Below, piece after piece: positions 23,711 to 31,821 of a DNA stretch of 34,652 bases (position 1 is the stretch's first letter; every line of letters begins with the position of its first letter). The translations under genes were made by a program, and so were the position numbers. The notes under the pieces were generated by a model. It searched no databases and had not been told where the DNA came from. It saw nothing but the letters and a program-made list of their open reading frames with translations. Origin of the DNA: an uncultured Mycoplasmatota bacterium (GTDB lineage: Bacteria > Bacillota_I > Bacilli_A > RF39 > UBA660); the NCBI GenBank assembly GCA_900556025.1, contig USNG01000016.1, positions 1 to 34,652 on the forward strand. Direction: 5' to 3'.

Positions 23711-24973
23711 ATGACATTAGCAATAGTATTATTTATCTTAACTTATGTTTTAATTTTTGCATTCTCAGAAAAGAAACATTTAGTAGCATTAATTAGTGCA
23801 GTATTATTTGTGGTATTTGGAATATTACCAGTAAATAAAGTATTTTCAAGTATAGATTTTAATGTATTATTAATGATACTTGGTATTATGGGAACAGTTA
23901 ATCTATTTATAGATTCAAAAATGCCAAACAAAATAGCAGATTTTGTTATTGATAAATCAAAAAATGTTAAATGGATGACAGTATATTTAGCAGTATTTGC
24001 TGGAATAGTTAGTGCATTTGTAGATAATGTAGCAACAGTTTTAATGATTGCACCAGTAGCTCTAACAATATGTAAAAAGTTAAATATTAGACCAGTTCCA
24101 GTAATAATATCAATATCAATATTTTCAAATCTAGAAGGAGCAGCAACGTTAGTAGGAGATACAACATCTATTCTTTTAGCTGGTAGTGCTAATATGAATT
24201 TTTTAGATTTCTTCATTTATGAAGGAAAAATGGGACTATTCTTTATAATACAAATTGGTGCTTTATTAAGTGCAGTATATTTAGCATTTAAACTTAGAAA
24301 AGAAACTAAAAAGATAGATAGAGAAGGAAGTACTAATGTAAAAGATTATTTTCCAACTTTTCTATTATGTGGAACACTTCTAACTTTAATAGTATTTTCA
24401 TTCATACCAAATAAGTTAGATATTACAAACGGACTTATCTGTATGGGATTTTATTTAGTAGGTGTTATTAGAGATTTAATTCGTGATAAAGATATTAGAA
24501 TATTAAAAAATAATTTGATGATGATAGACTACCAAACACTATTATTACTTGCAAGTTTATTTGTAATAATTGGTGGTGTTAAAGAAGCAGGAGTAATCAA
24601 TGAAATAAGCAAATTATTTTTAAGCATTTCAGATAATGTATTTGTATTATATACATGTTTAGTATTCTTCTCATGTATTATTTCAGCATTTATTGATAAT
24701 ATTCCATATGTAGCCACTATGCTTCCAGTAGTAGTAAGTATGTCATTAAGTTTAGGAATAGAACCAACTATTTTATATTATGGTTTAATAATAGGAGCAA
24801 CACTTGGTGGAAATATAACTCCTGTCGGAGCATCAGCTAATGTAGCAGCTATTGGAATATTAAACAAAAAAGGATATAAAGTTCCATTAAAAGAATATTT
24901 AAGTTATAGTTTGCCAATAACATTAGTAGCTGTATTATCAGGCTATATAATAGTTTATTTAATGTATATATAG
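23711..24973 (+). CDS. ArsB/NhaD (ion transporter superfamily) membrane transporter
   Basis: 420 residues with roughly eleven hydrophobic helices and two related halves, typical of the ion-transporter superfamily (ArsB, NhaD, CitMHS, SLC13). Seen are the repeated re-entrant-loop motifs: SAFVDNVATVLMIAPVAL in the first half and SAFIDNIPYVATMLPVV in the second. Each half also has a GD/GN-type segment: LVGDTTSILLAGSANM and LGGNITPVGASANVAA. These motifs fit an anion or Na+/H+ carrier. The substrate cannot be assigned from sequence: arsenite efflux is possible, but no arsR, arsC or arsA lies nearby, which argues against an ars operon. No clear terminator lies before the T-box promoter 17 bases later. 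Confidence 0.85.
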   Translation: MTLAIVLFILTYVLIFAFSEKKHLVALISAVLFVVFGILPVNKVFSSIDFNVLLMILGIMGTVNLFIDSKMPNKIADFVIDKSKNVKWMTVYLAVFAGIVSAFVDNVATVLMIAPVALTICKKLNIRPVPVIISISIFSNLEGAATLVGDTTSILLAGSANMNFLDFFIYEGKMGLFFIIQIGALLSAVYLAFKLRKETKKIDREGSTNVKDYFPTFLLCGTLLTLIVFSFIPNKLDITNGLICMGFYLVGVIRDLIRDKDIRILKNNLMMIDYQTLLLLASLFVIIGGVKEAGVINEISKLFLSISDNVFVLYTCLVFFSCIISAFIDNIPYVATMLPVVVSMSLSLGIEPTILYYGLIIGATLGGNITPVGASANVAAIGILNKKGYKVPLKEYLSYSLPITLVAVLSGYIIVYLMYI

Positions 24974-24989
24974 TTTTTAAAAAATGCTC

Positions 24990-25018
24990 TTTACAAACTA
25001 AAATTATAGTGATATAAT
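24990..25018 (+). promoter_or_regulatory. Promoter of the ileS T-box transcript
   Basis: TTTACA, 17 bases, TATAAT. Confidence 0.8.
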
Positions 25019-25024
25019 CACTTT

Positions 25025-25238
25025 ATTGTTTGAAAAACAAATGAGGAAGACGTTATAAAGTAAGTAATTTCAAGAGAAATAGTGGTTGGTGAGAACTATT
25101 AAATAAAAGCTTTATATAGATCACTTCTGATGTTGCTTATGGATAAGATAAGCACGCTTAAAGGCGTTATAAAATTAAGTTAATCAAAGGGATGGTACCG
25201 TGCATAAAGCACTCCTTGTACTATCTCTTTTATTTTTG
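25025..25238 (+). promoter_or_regulatory. T-box leader, isoleucine-specific (AUC specifier)
   Basis: A tRNA-sensing riboswitch that lets ileS be read through when uncharged tRNA-Ile accumulates. Stem I is built from GAAG (25047-25050) with CTTC (25124-25127) and ATAAAG with CTTTAT (about 25111). Between them, on the 3' side, lies ATC at 25120-25122 followed by A: an Ile codon in the specifier position. The distal loop carries the typical GGTTGGTGAGAAC. The T-box itself is the GATGGTACCGTG stretch at 25191, whose GGTACC region would pair with the tRNA acceptor end. A competing terminator completes it. Confidence 0.88.
25186..25237 (+). terminator. T-box regulated terminator
   Basis: 13-pair stem AAAGGGATGGTAC (25186-25198) / GTACTATCTCTTT (25218-25230), with two G-U pairs, followed by TATTTTT. 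The 5' arm includes the T-box sequence, so terminator and antiterminator are mutually exclusive. Confidence 0.85.
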
Positions 25239-25254
25239 GAAAGGAAATGAGGAT

Positions 25255-28200
25255 ATGGAATTTAAGAACAATTATGATTTTGTCAAAAACGAAGAAGAAA
25301 TTCTAAAGTATTGGGAAGAAAATAATACTTTTGAAAAACTAAGAGAACAAAATAAAAATGGAAAGAAGTTTAGATTCATAGACGGTCCTATCACAGCAAA
25401 TAATAGAATGCATGTTGGTCATGCATGGGGAAGATCAATCAAAGATACTTTCTTTAGATATAAAGGTATGAATGGTTATACTAGTCACTATAGAAATGGA
25501 TTTGATGGTCAAGGTCTATGGGTAGAAGTAGAAGTAGAAAAAGAATTAGGATTCAAAACTAAAAAAGATATTGAAAATTTTGGATTAGATAACTTTACTA
25601 AAGCATGTGTAGCTAGAGTTAAAAAATACTCTGGTATTATTACAGAGCAATCTAAAAGATTAGGCCAATGGATGGATTGGGATAATTCATACTATACTTT
25701 AACTGATCAAAATATAACAAGTATTTGGTATTTCTTAAAGAAATGTAATGAAAAAGGTATGATTAAAGAAACATATAAACCAATGCCTTGGTGTTCTAGA
25801 TGTGGTACAAGTTTATCTGAACATGAAATGACAGGTAGTTACCATGAAGTAGAACATGAAGTTGTATTCTTTAAGTTACCAGTAATAGGTAAAAACTACA
25901 AAGCCTTAGTATGGACAACAACTCCTTGGACACTATCAGCTAACGTAGCATTAGCGGTTAATCCTGATTTTGATTATGTAGTTGTTAAATTACCAAATGA
26001 CGAAGATAATTTATTATTATGTAAAACAGTATTCTTAAATAGATTTAAAGGTGAAGGAGAAGTTTTAGAAACTGTTAAAGGTAAAGATTTAGAAGGACTA
26101 AAATTTGAAACTTGCTTCCCAGAATTCGACGCTCAAAATGGAGTAGATCACCCAGTAGTATGTTGGGATCAAGTAGATGATGTTGAAGGTTCAGGTATCG
26201 TTCATATTGCTCCAGGTTGTGGTGCAGAAGACTTTGAACTAGGAGAAAGTATTGGTCTTGCTAAAATAGTTCCAATTGATGAAAGTGGTATTATTTATCC
26301 AGGATTTGGATTTATGTCTGGAAAAAATGCTAAAGAAGTAGCTCCAGAAGTATTTGAAGAATTAAAGAAACGTAATAAACTATTCTTAACTCATAAATAT
26401 AAACATAGTTATCCATTCTGTTGGAGATGTAAAGAAGATATCTTATTTAGATTAGTAAAAGAATGGGCAATTGATGTAGATGTTGTTAGATCTGATTTAA
26501 TTAGAAATGCCAAAACAGTTAAATATAGCCCAGAACATCAAGGAAAAAGAATGCTTGATTGGTTACAAAATATGGGTAACTGGAATATTTCAAGAAGAAG
26601 ATTCTATGGCTTACCATTACCATTCTATAAATGTGAATGTGGTCATTTAGAAGTAATTGGTTCAAAAGAAGAATTAAGAGAAAAAGCAGTAGATCCAAGT
26701 ATCGTTGATAGTTTACCAGAATTACATAGACCATGGATTGATGATGTTAAAATAAAATGTCCAGAATGTGGCAAAGAAATAGAAAGAGTTCCTCAAGTAG
26801 GAGATGTTTGGTTAGATGCAGGAATCGTTCCATTCTCAACTTTAAAATATTTTGAAGATAAAAAATATTGGAATGAATACTTCCCAGCTGAATTCGTAAT
26901 CGAAGCACACGAACAAATAAGATTATGGTTCTATTCAATGTTATTCATGTCAACTGTTCTTGAAAATAAAGCACCATATGAATTTGTTAAAACAAGTGGT
27001 TTAGTAGTTAAAGAAGATGGAAGTAAATTTAGTAAATCTGATTCTAACTCACTAACATTTAATGATGTAGCAAATACAATTGGTAGTGATGCATTAAGAT
27101 ATAATTATTTAGGAACAAACACATCAAATGATGTTAGATTTGGTTTCAAACTAGGAGAAGAAGCTCAAAAGAAATTACTTGCTTACTATAATATGGTAGT
27201 ATTCTTTAATACATATGCAAGCATTGATAAAGTAGATTTAACTGATTATACTCCTAAGAAGAGTGAATTAACTCTATCAGATAAATGGTTGATTTGTTTA
27301 ACAGACAAATTTGCAACAGATGCAAGAAAAGCTATGGATGAATATGAAACAAAACCAGTTATTGATGCATTTGAAAAATATATTGATGAAGTAAGTAACT
27401 TCTATATTAGAATCAACAGAAGAAGATTCTGGAAATCAGAAGATGATAATGATAAAAAGAATGCTTACTATGTATTATTTGATGCAATTAAGAGAAGTAC
27501 TCAAGTATTAGCTCCAATGACTCCATTCTTAACAGAATATATTTGGCAGACAATAATTACTAAATATACTAAAGATGAACCAGAGAGTGTACATTTAAGT
27601 AAATATCCAGTTGCTAGCAAATTTAAAATTGATGAATCAATCATTAATGAAACAAGCAATTTAAGAGAAATAATCTCACTTGCTTTAAGAGCTAGAAATG
27701 AAAAGAATATCAAAGTAAGACAACCACTTCAAACATTGTATGTTATGAATAAAATAGAACATAAAGAATATGAAAATATTCTAAAGAACGAAGTAAATGT
27801 AAAAGAAGTAGTTACTTTAGATAACTTTAATTCATTAAAAGATGAATATTTAACACTTAACTTCAAAAATGCAGGAGCTGTATTAAAAGGAAATGTTAAT
27901 GATGTTAAAATGTTACTAGAAGGTGTTGCATATGATAAAGAATTAGTTAATTCTGTTAAAGAAGGTAAAAATATTACTCTAGGTGGATATGATTTAGAAA
28001 GTTCATTATTTAATATTGAATTCAAAGAAAAAGAATCAATAAAAGTAATAAGCGAAAATGGAGTTAATGTTGGCTTAGATGTAGTAATTACTAAAGAATT
28101 AAAAGATGAAGGAATTCTTCGTGATATAATTAGACAATGTCAAGTATATAGAAAAGAAGCTGGATTCAACGTAGAAGATAGAATAACTATTAATTTTGAA

Positions 28201-28356
28201 AGTAATAATGAAGAAATATTAAATATCTTATCTAAGAACGAAAAATTAATATCTTCAGAACTATTAGCTACAGTAGGTGAATCAAGTAAATATGAATTTA
28301 CTGATACTATAAAAGATGATTATGAATTAACAGTTCATATGAACAGAATAAAATAA
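25255..28356 (+). CDS. ileS: Isoleucyl-tRNA synthetase
   Basis: Class I synthetase that charges tRNA-Ile and edits misactivated valine. 1033 residues from the ATG at 25255, preceded by a GAGG site. Seen: FIDGPITANNRMHVGHAWGR with the HIGH-type HVGH (53-56), the editing domain with VWTTTPWTLSANVALAV and GSGIVHIAPGCGAEDFELG, the WNISRRRFYGLPLP block, and KFSKS (591-595) for KMSKS. Cys pairs at CSRCG, CWRCK, CECG and CPECG are potential zinc sites. The PITANNxMHVGH signature and long C-terminal domain resemble the longer, eukaryote-like IleRS type, which is often less sensitive to mupirocin; that is an inference. An upstream in-frame start at 25192 lies inside the T-box terminator and is rejected. 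Controlled by the T-box leader. Confidence 0.96.
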   Translation: MEFKNNYDFVKNEEEILKYWEENNTFEKLREQNKNGKKFRFIDGPITANNRMHVGHAWGRSIKDTFFRYKGMNGYTSHYRNGFDGQGLWVEVEVEKELGFKTKKDIENFGLDNFTKACVARVKKYSGIITEQSKRLGQWMDWDNSYYTLTDQNITSIWYFLKKCNEKGMIKETYKPMPWCSRCGTSLSEHEMTGSYHEVEHEVVFFKLPVIGKNYKALVWTTTPWTLSANVALAVNPDFDYVVVKLPNDEDNLLLCKTVFLNRFKGEGEVLETVKGKDLEGLKFETCFPEFDAQNGVDHPVVCWDQVDDVEGSGIVHIAPGCGAEDFELGESIGLAKIVPIDESGIIYPGFGFMSGKNAKEVAPEVFEELKKRNKLFLTHKYKHSYPFCWRCKEDILFRLVKEWAIDVDVVRSDLIRNAKTVKYSPEHQGKRMLDWLQNMGNWNISRRRFYGLPLPFYKCECGHLEVIGSKEELREKAVDPSIVDSLPELHRPWIDDVKIKCPECGKEIERVPQVGDVWLDAGIVPFSTLKYFEDKKYWNEYFPAEFVIEAHEQIRLWFYSMLFMSTVLENKAPYEFVKTSGLVVKEDGSKFSKSDSNSLTFNDVANTIGSDALRYNYLGTNTSNDVRFGFKLGEEAQKKLLAYYNMVVFFNTYASIDKVDLTDYTPKKSELTLSDKWLICLTDKFATDARKAMDEYETKPVIDAFEKYIDEVSNFYIRINRRRFWKSEDDNDKKNAYYVLFDAIKRSTQVLAPMTPFLTEYIWQTIITKYTKDEPESVHLSKYPVASKFKIDESIINETSNLREIISLALRARNEKNIKVRQPLQTLYVMNKIEHKEYENILKNEVNVKEVVTLDNFNSLKDEYLTLNFKNAGAVLKGNVNDVKMLLEGVAYDKELVNSVKEGKNITLGGYDLESSLFNIEFKEKESIKVISENGVNVGLDVVITKELKDEGILRDIIRQCQVYRKEAGFNVEDRITINFESNNEEILNILSKNEKLISSELLATVGESSKYEFTDTIKDDYELTVHMNRIK

Positions 28357-28357
28357 T

Positions 28358-28380
28358 AAAAGCACTTTTGTGCTTTTTTA
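28358..28380 (+). terminator. Terminator after ileS
   Basis: Stem AAAAGCAC / GTGCTTTT with loop TTTT and a T run. Confidence 0.85.
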
Positions 28381-28424
28381 TTTGTAATAAACATTATATA
28401 ATACAGGTGAATATTGGTGATAAT

Positions 28425-28560
28425 ATGAAGAGCGAAATATAGTTATGAAAATAAAATTAGTTTAGACAAATGTAATCAAATGTTAGATATATTAGTGAGT
28501 TTTTATAATGATTTAAATGGAAAAAAAACAATACAAAAGAAATGCGTGATACATGGATAA
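28425..28560 (+). pseudogene. Small frameshifted ORF remnant
   Basis: An ATG at 28425 with a good GGTGAT-type site is followed by a stop after five codons. In the next frame an open stretch from about 28430 encodes RAKYSYENKISLDKCNQMLD and continues for about 23 more residues to the TAA at 28558. The join would need one frameshift in the first codons. The product would be a ~43-residue hydrophilic helix of unknown family. This covers most of the 267-base gap between ileS and the HD gene; the rest is terminator and promoter. Confidence 0.35.
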
Positions 28561-28569
28561 ACAATTAAA

Positions 28570-28598
28570 TTGATTTAATACATGATATATGCTATAAT
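28570..28598 (+). promoter_or_regulatory. Sigma-A promoter of the HD-domain gene
   Basis: TTGATT, 17 bases, TATAAT. Confidence 0.75.
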
Positions 28599-28623
28599 AA
28601 GCGCGTTTTTAGGGGGAGAAATA

Positions 28624-29640
28624 ATGAAAGAGCTAAAGCTTAAATATTTAGAATATTGTAGAAAATATATGCAGTTAATTGCTTTAAAATATCCTAATGC
28701 TACTGAAGATATAAAGCTTAAAGAAAATCATGGTTTAAGTATGGAAACCGGTGTTAGAGATTTAACTATTAAGTCTAGAATGTTAAATGAATCTTATGCT
28801 ACTTCAGCAAGTATAGAAGGTTTACTACATGATATAGGTAGATTCCCTCAATATCTTTTATCTGGAACACTTAAAGACGTAGACAGCAAAAAATATACAG
28901 GATTTGAAGATCATGGAGAATATGGAAGATACATGCTACTCAAAAATGGTAAAGAACTTCTTAGATATTTTTTACCAGAAGAAACACCATATGATAAAGT
29001 ACTAGTAGATGTAGTAGGTGAACACACTAAATTAAGAAATCCAAACTATATGTATGATATAAGAGAATTAGAAAATATCTTCGCAAACTATAGTTTAGAC
29101 GAAATATTAAAAAGTGGAAATACTGAATTACTTAACAAATTGATTTCCTTAAAAATTAAACTATTAAAAGAAGTAGATAGCTTAGAAATACTATATAAAG
29201 TAAGAGACGGATTATGGTATCCAAGAATAAGCAGTGATAGTGATGATTATATCAAAGATGAAGTGTGGAATTTATTTTTAAATTTAAGTAGAATTGACAT
29301 AAAATCATTAAAAGAAAAAGGATTATGGACATGCAACTCAGGATTTCTACTAAGATATGCATTACTTTTTAATAATATTAATTTCACAGGTACATTAAAA
29401 TCTGTATTAGAAGATGGTACAGTAGATAAAATGTATCAAATGCAAAAAGACAGTTCTAAAGATAAAGATGGTAACTTAGAAGTAGATGAATCAAAAATAG
29501 ATCCAAGACTACATTTAGCGACAAATTTCACTAAGTTAGCACTAGAAAACTTGATTGAATGTAGTAGTGATGGTAAAATAATCACAAAAGAAGACAGGGA
29601 ACATGCTAAAGAAAAAGTATTATCATTATGGAGGGAATAA
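28624..29640 (+). CDS. HD-domain metal-dependent phosphohydrolase
   Basis: 338 residues from the ATG at 28624, which follows AGGGGGAG; an upstream ATG in the same frame (28582) overlaps the promoter and is rejected. The HD signature is GLLHDIGRFPQY (His69-Asp70), with an earlier His in KENHGLSMET (about 36) and later DHGEYGRYML and VVGEHTK, giving the H...HD...(H/D) metal-ligand pattern. HD proteins hydrolyse phosphate esters, often of nucleotides or cyclic nucleotides; the substrate is not visible. The C-terminal ~150 residues (from LISLKIKLLKEVDSLEI) are helical. The next gene begins 2 bases after the stop, with its ribosome binding site inside the HD gene, so the pair is probably coupled. 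Confidence 0.85.
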   Translation: MKELKLKYLEYCRKYMQLIALKYPNATEDIKLKENHGLSMETGVRDLTIKSRMLNESYATSASIEGLLHDIGRFPQYLLSGTLKDVDSKKYTGFEDHGEYGRYMLLKNGKELLRYFLPEETPYDKVLVDVVGEHTKLRNPNYMYDIRELENIFANYSLDEILKSGNTELLNKLISLKIKLLKEVDSLEILYKVRDGLWYPRISSDSDDYIKDEVWNLFLNLSRIDIKSLKEKGLWTCNSGFLLRYALLFNNINFTGTLKSVLEDGTVDKMYQMQKDSSKDKDGNLEVDESKIDPRLHLATNFTKLALENLIECSSDGKIITKEDREHAKEKVLSLWRE

Positions 29641-29642
29641 AT

Positions 29643-30107
29643 ATGAGTGACGATAAAATAAAAAAATTGGTTGAATACTTAAAAGTAAATGATTTATATG
29701 ATGAAGCTGTAGAATTAACAGAATATCATGTAATTCCATTTGAAGATAAAGAATATATTGGTGCTTTAGATGGTTATCCAATGATTGAAAGATACGCTAA
29801 AACATATACAACATTTATGGGTAAAAGAGTAAGTGAAGAAAATATAAGAAGATTTCATGGTGATTCATTAGAAAAAATAGTCGAATCAGTAAAAGACTCT
29901 TTCGAAGATGAATTAGCAGTTAATCCTAAATTGTATTTTTTAGTATCTACTCATTTTAAATATGATTTAAGAAGTCAAGTAAAAGTTACATTAAAAGATT
30001 CACTAAAATCATTAAGATCAATATTACGAGAAGAAGCTAAGCGTTATAGTGAAAAAAACTCAAGTACTTATACTGACTCATCATATGAAAGAAAAAGAAA
30101 ATTTTAA
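29643..30107 (+). CDS. Hypothetical protein downstream of the HD gene
   Basis: 154 residues. The ATG at 29643 follows GAGGG; an in-frame ATG at 29628 lies within the HD gene and has no such site. The protein is acidic in its first part and basic at the end (RSILREEAKRYSEK, then YERKRKF), with no membrane segment. A possible helical domain spans about 1-25 (KIKKLVEYLKVNDLYDEAVEL). The arrangement suggests a shared function or shared control with the HD protein. Family not recognised. A terminator follows. Confidence 0.7.
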   Translation: MSDDKIKKLVEYLKVNDLYDEAVELTEYHVIPFEDKEYIGALDGYPMIERYAKTYTTFMGKRVSEENIRRFHGDSLEKIVESVKDSFEDELAVNPKLYFLVSTHFKYDLRSQVKVTLKDSLKSLRSILREEAKRYSEKNSSTYTDSSYERKRKF

Positions 30108-30108
30108 T

Positions 30109-30131
30109 GAGCAATTTATTGTTCTTTTTAT
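30109..30131 (+). terminator. Terminator after the hypothetical gene
   Basis: Stem GAGCAAT / ATTGTTC (one G-U pair), tight loop, then TTTTT. Confidence 0.7.
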
Positions 30132-30150
30132 GTATTAAAATGGAGGTAAA

Positions 30151-30490
30151 ATGCAAAAGACTAATGCAAAAGATTATTTAGGAAAGGAAATAAGATAGAC
30201 AATTAGGATCTAGACATCCTAAGCATGGATTCATGTATATGTTAAATTATGGATATATCCCGAATACAATTAGTGGTGATGTAGAAGAACTAGATGCATA
30301 TTTAATTAATGAATTTGAACAAGTAACTAAAAGTAAAGGAAAAGTAATTGCAATAATTCATAGAACAAACGATGATGATGACAAATTAATAGTTTCAAAA
30401 GATGGTAAATACTATTCTGACGATGCCATTAAAGCATTAACTAAATTTCAAGAAAGGTACTTTGAATCTGTAATTATTAGAAGTAAGTGA
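30151..30490 (+). pseudogene. Small inorganic pyrophosphatase-like gene, frameshifted near the N-terminus
   Basis: An ATG at 30151 with a GGAGG site begins MQKTNAKDYLGKEIR and stops at TAG (30196). In the +1 frame the family sequence resumes from about 30197: RQLGSRHPKHGFMYMLNYGY, then IPNTISGDVEELDAYL, AIIHRTNDDDDKLIVSKDG and ALTKFQERYFESVIIRSK, ending at 30490. This matches a Firmicute family annotated as inorganic pyrophosphatase, which hydrolyses pyrophosphate or a related phosphoanhydride; the expected N-terminal strand (GK-x-V-x-V-x-IDRPLGS) has about four residues missing. So the break is a small deletion with frameshift rather than a simple slippery site. The surviving C-terminal frame (from 30233) is otherwise intact, so loss may be recent, or a sequencing/assembly error. 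Confidence 0.75.
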
Positions 30491-30496
30491 GAGCAA

Positions 30497-31063
30497 ATGA
30501 AAGCACAAATAGACATAGAAAACTCTAAAACAGGATTAGTTGATACAATTAATGTAAAAGTAATTAAATGTGATAAAGATAATGAGATAATTTTTGATAT
30601 ATCTTTACTTAATGATAAAGAATTAAAATTATTAAAAGATGCAATTAATCAAGAATTACAATATACTGATATAGAACTATTTTTTATAGGTGATAGTAAC
30701 ATTCCAGAATTTGGTCCAGACTATAATTATGAATTAATAGAAAACAAACTCATACTAAAATATATAAAAAAGAATACAAAAATTCATATAGAAGAAAAGA
30801 ATGAAGATTGGACACTAAATTATGGAGAAGAATTTAATTCTTTGGTACAAGATTTCTTAAAAACTAACTATAAATATTTATTAATTTATGAATCAAATGG
30901 TTTAAAATCAAAATACTATAAAAATAAACCAAAAGACTCAATATTCATGACATTATTTTTCAATAAGAACTATAAAAAGATAGCACTCTTCAAAAGAAAT
31001 AAAGAAATCTCTAATAATTTAAGAGATAACTTAGAATATATAAATTCATATAGTGAAGATTAA
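30497..31063 (+). CDS. Hypothetical protein
   Basis: 188 residues, 6 bases after the pyrophosphatase stop, with only a weak GAG-type ribosome binding site. The sequence is Lys/Asn/Glu-rich, alternates short strands and helices, and shows no membrane segment or recognisable motif. A central DSNIPEFGPDYNYELIEN stretch and WTLNYGEEFNSL are the most distinctive parts. It is convergent with sigK and the two stops overlap in TTAA (31060-31063). Family unknown. Confidence 0.65.
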   Translation: MKAQIDIENSKTGLVDTINVKVIKCDKDNEIIFDISLLNDKELKLLKDAINQELQYTDIELFFIGDSNIPEFGPDYNYELIENKLILKYIKKNTKIHIEEKNEDWTLNYGEEFNSLVQDFLKTNYKYLLIYESNGLKSKYYKNKPKDSIFMTLFFNKNYKKIALFKRNKEISNNLRDNLEYINSYSED

Positions 31064-31758
31064 TTATTATTTTTTAAAAATTCACGGAGCATTTTAATTA
31101 ATGCTCTTTTTTCTATTCTTGAAACATAACTTCTGGATATATGCATAGAATCAGCTATTTCTTTTTGAGTTAATTCATCTTCATTAAATAAACCATATCT
31201 TTTCTTTATGATTTCAAGTTCTCTTTTATTAAGAACATTTAAATACTTAGATAGTTTTTTAACATTATCTTTAAACTCAATATCATTTTCAAAATTTTCA
31301 CTTCGACTTTCCAAAACATCAATTAAAGTAATATCTCCACCATCTTTATCATGACCAATAACGTCATTTAAACTAATATTATTGTTATATTTACGATTAC
31401 TTCTAAAATACATAAGAATTTCATTTTCAGCACACTTAGCAGCATAAGTAGTTAATTTAACATTTTTATCTTTCTTATAAGAATCAATTCCTTTAATTAA
31501 TCCAATAGTTCCTATACTTATTAAGTCATCACTAGAAGTACCTTTCATTTCGTATTTCTTAACTATATGAGCAACTAATCTTAAATTATGTTTTATTAAT
31601 ATATTCCTTGCTTCCTTATCACCAGATAAATGTCTTTCTAAATAATACTTTTCAAGTTCATTACTTAAAGGCTCATCAAATACATTTAAAGAATAACTAG
31701 TAGTAAACATCATAATTTCACTAAAAAACTTTTTAATTTTATCAAATAAATTCTTCAT
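31060..31758 (-). CDS. sigK: RNA polymerase sporulation sigma factor sigma-K
   Basis: Mother-cell late sporulation sigma factor. The 232 residues align with B. subtilis pro-sigma-K: EARNILIKHNLRLVAHIVKKYE, then DLISIGTIGLIKGIDSYKKDKN (region 2), AAKCAENEILMYFRS, and the region 4 helix-turn-helix ending ISRSYVSRIEKRALIKM. The first 20 residues (MKNLFDKIKKFFSEIMMFTT before SY) occupy the place of the cleaved pro-sequence. AHIVKK and the ISRSYVSRIEKRAL end point to sigma-K rather than sigma-E. The gene is continuous, with no skin-type insertion. No Shine-Dalgarno sequence lies before the ATG. The stop overlaps the convergent gene's stop. Confidence 0.92.
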   Translation of the reverse strand: MKNLFDKIKKFFSEIMMFTTSYSLNVFDEPLSNELEKYYLERHLSGDKEARNILIKHNLRLVAHIVKKYEMKGTSSDDLISIGTIGLIKGIDSYKKDKNVKLTTYAAKCAENEILMYFRSNRKYNNNISLNDVIGHDKDGGDITLIDVLESRSENFENDIEFKDNVKKLSKYLNVLNKRELEIIKKRYGLFNEDELTQKEIADSMHISRSYVSRIEKRALIKMLREFLKNNN

Positions 31759-31776
31759 ATTAAATAATATGTTTTA

Positions 31777-31785
31777 TGATATAAT
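31777..31785 (+). promoter_or_regulatory. Extended -10 promoter of the phosphoesterase gene
   Basis: TGaTATAAT about 37 bases before the ATG, in the 63-base gap shared with the divergent sigK. Confidence 0.5.
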
Positions 31786-31821
31786 TTATTTATAAAAGTT
31801 AAATAATATTATGGAGTTTTT

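Noticed and set aside
23711..24973. Arsenic-resistance operon around the ArsB-like transporter
   Set aside because: No arsR, arsC, arsA or arsD is adjacent, so the substrate is left open.
25192..25254. Upstream in-frame extension of ileS
   Set aside because: It lies inside the T-box antiterminator/terminator, has no ribosome binding site, and the ATG at 25255 has one and begins the homology.
30185..30200. Programmed +1 frameshift in the pyrophosphatase-like gene
   Set aside because: Joining the frames still leaves several family residues missing, so a deletion explains it better.
31060..31758. Assignment of the minus-strand sigma factor as sigma-E
   Set aside because: The LRLVAHIVKK and ISRSYVSRIEKRALIKM blocks and the short pro-like N-terminus match sigma-K better than sigma-E.
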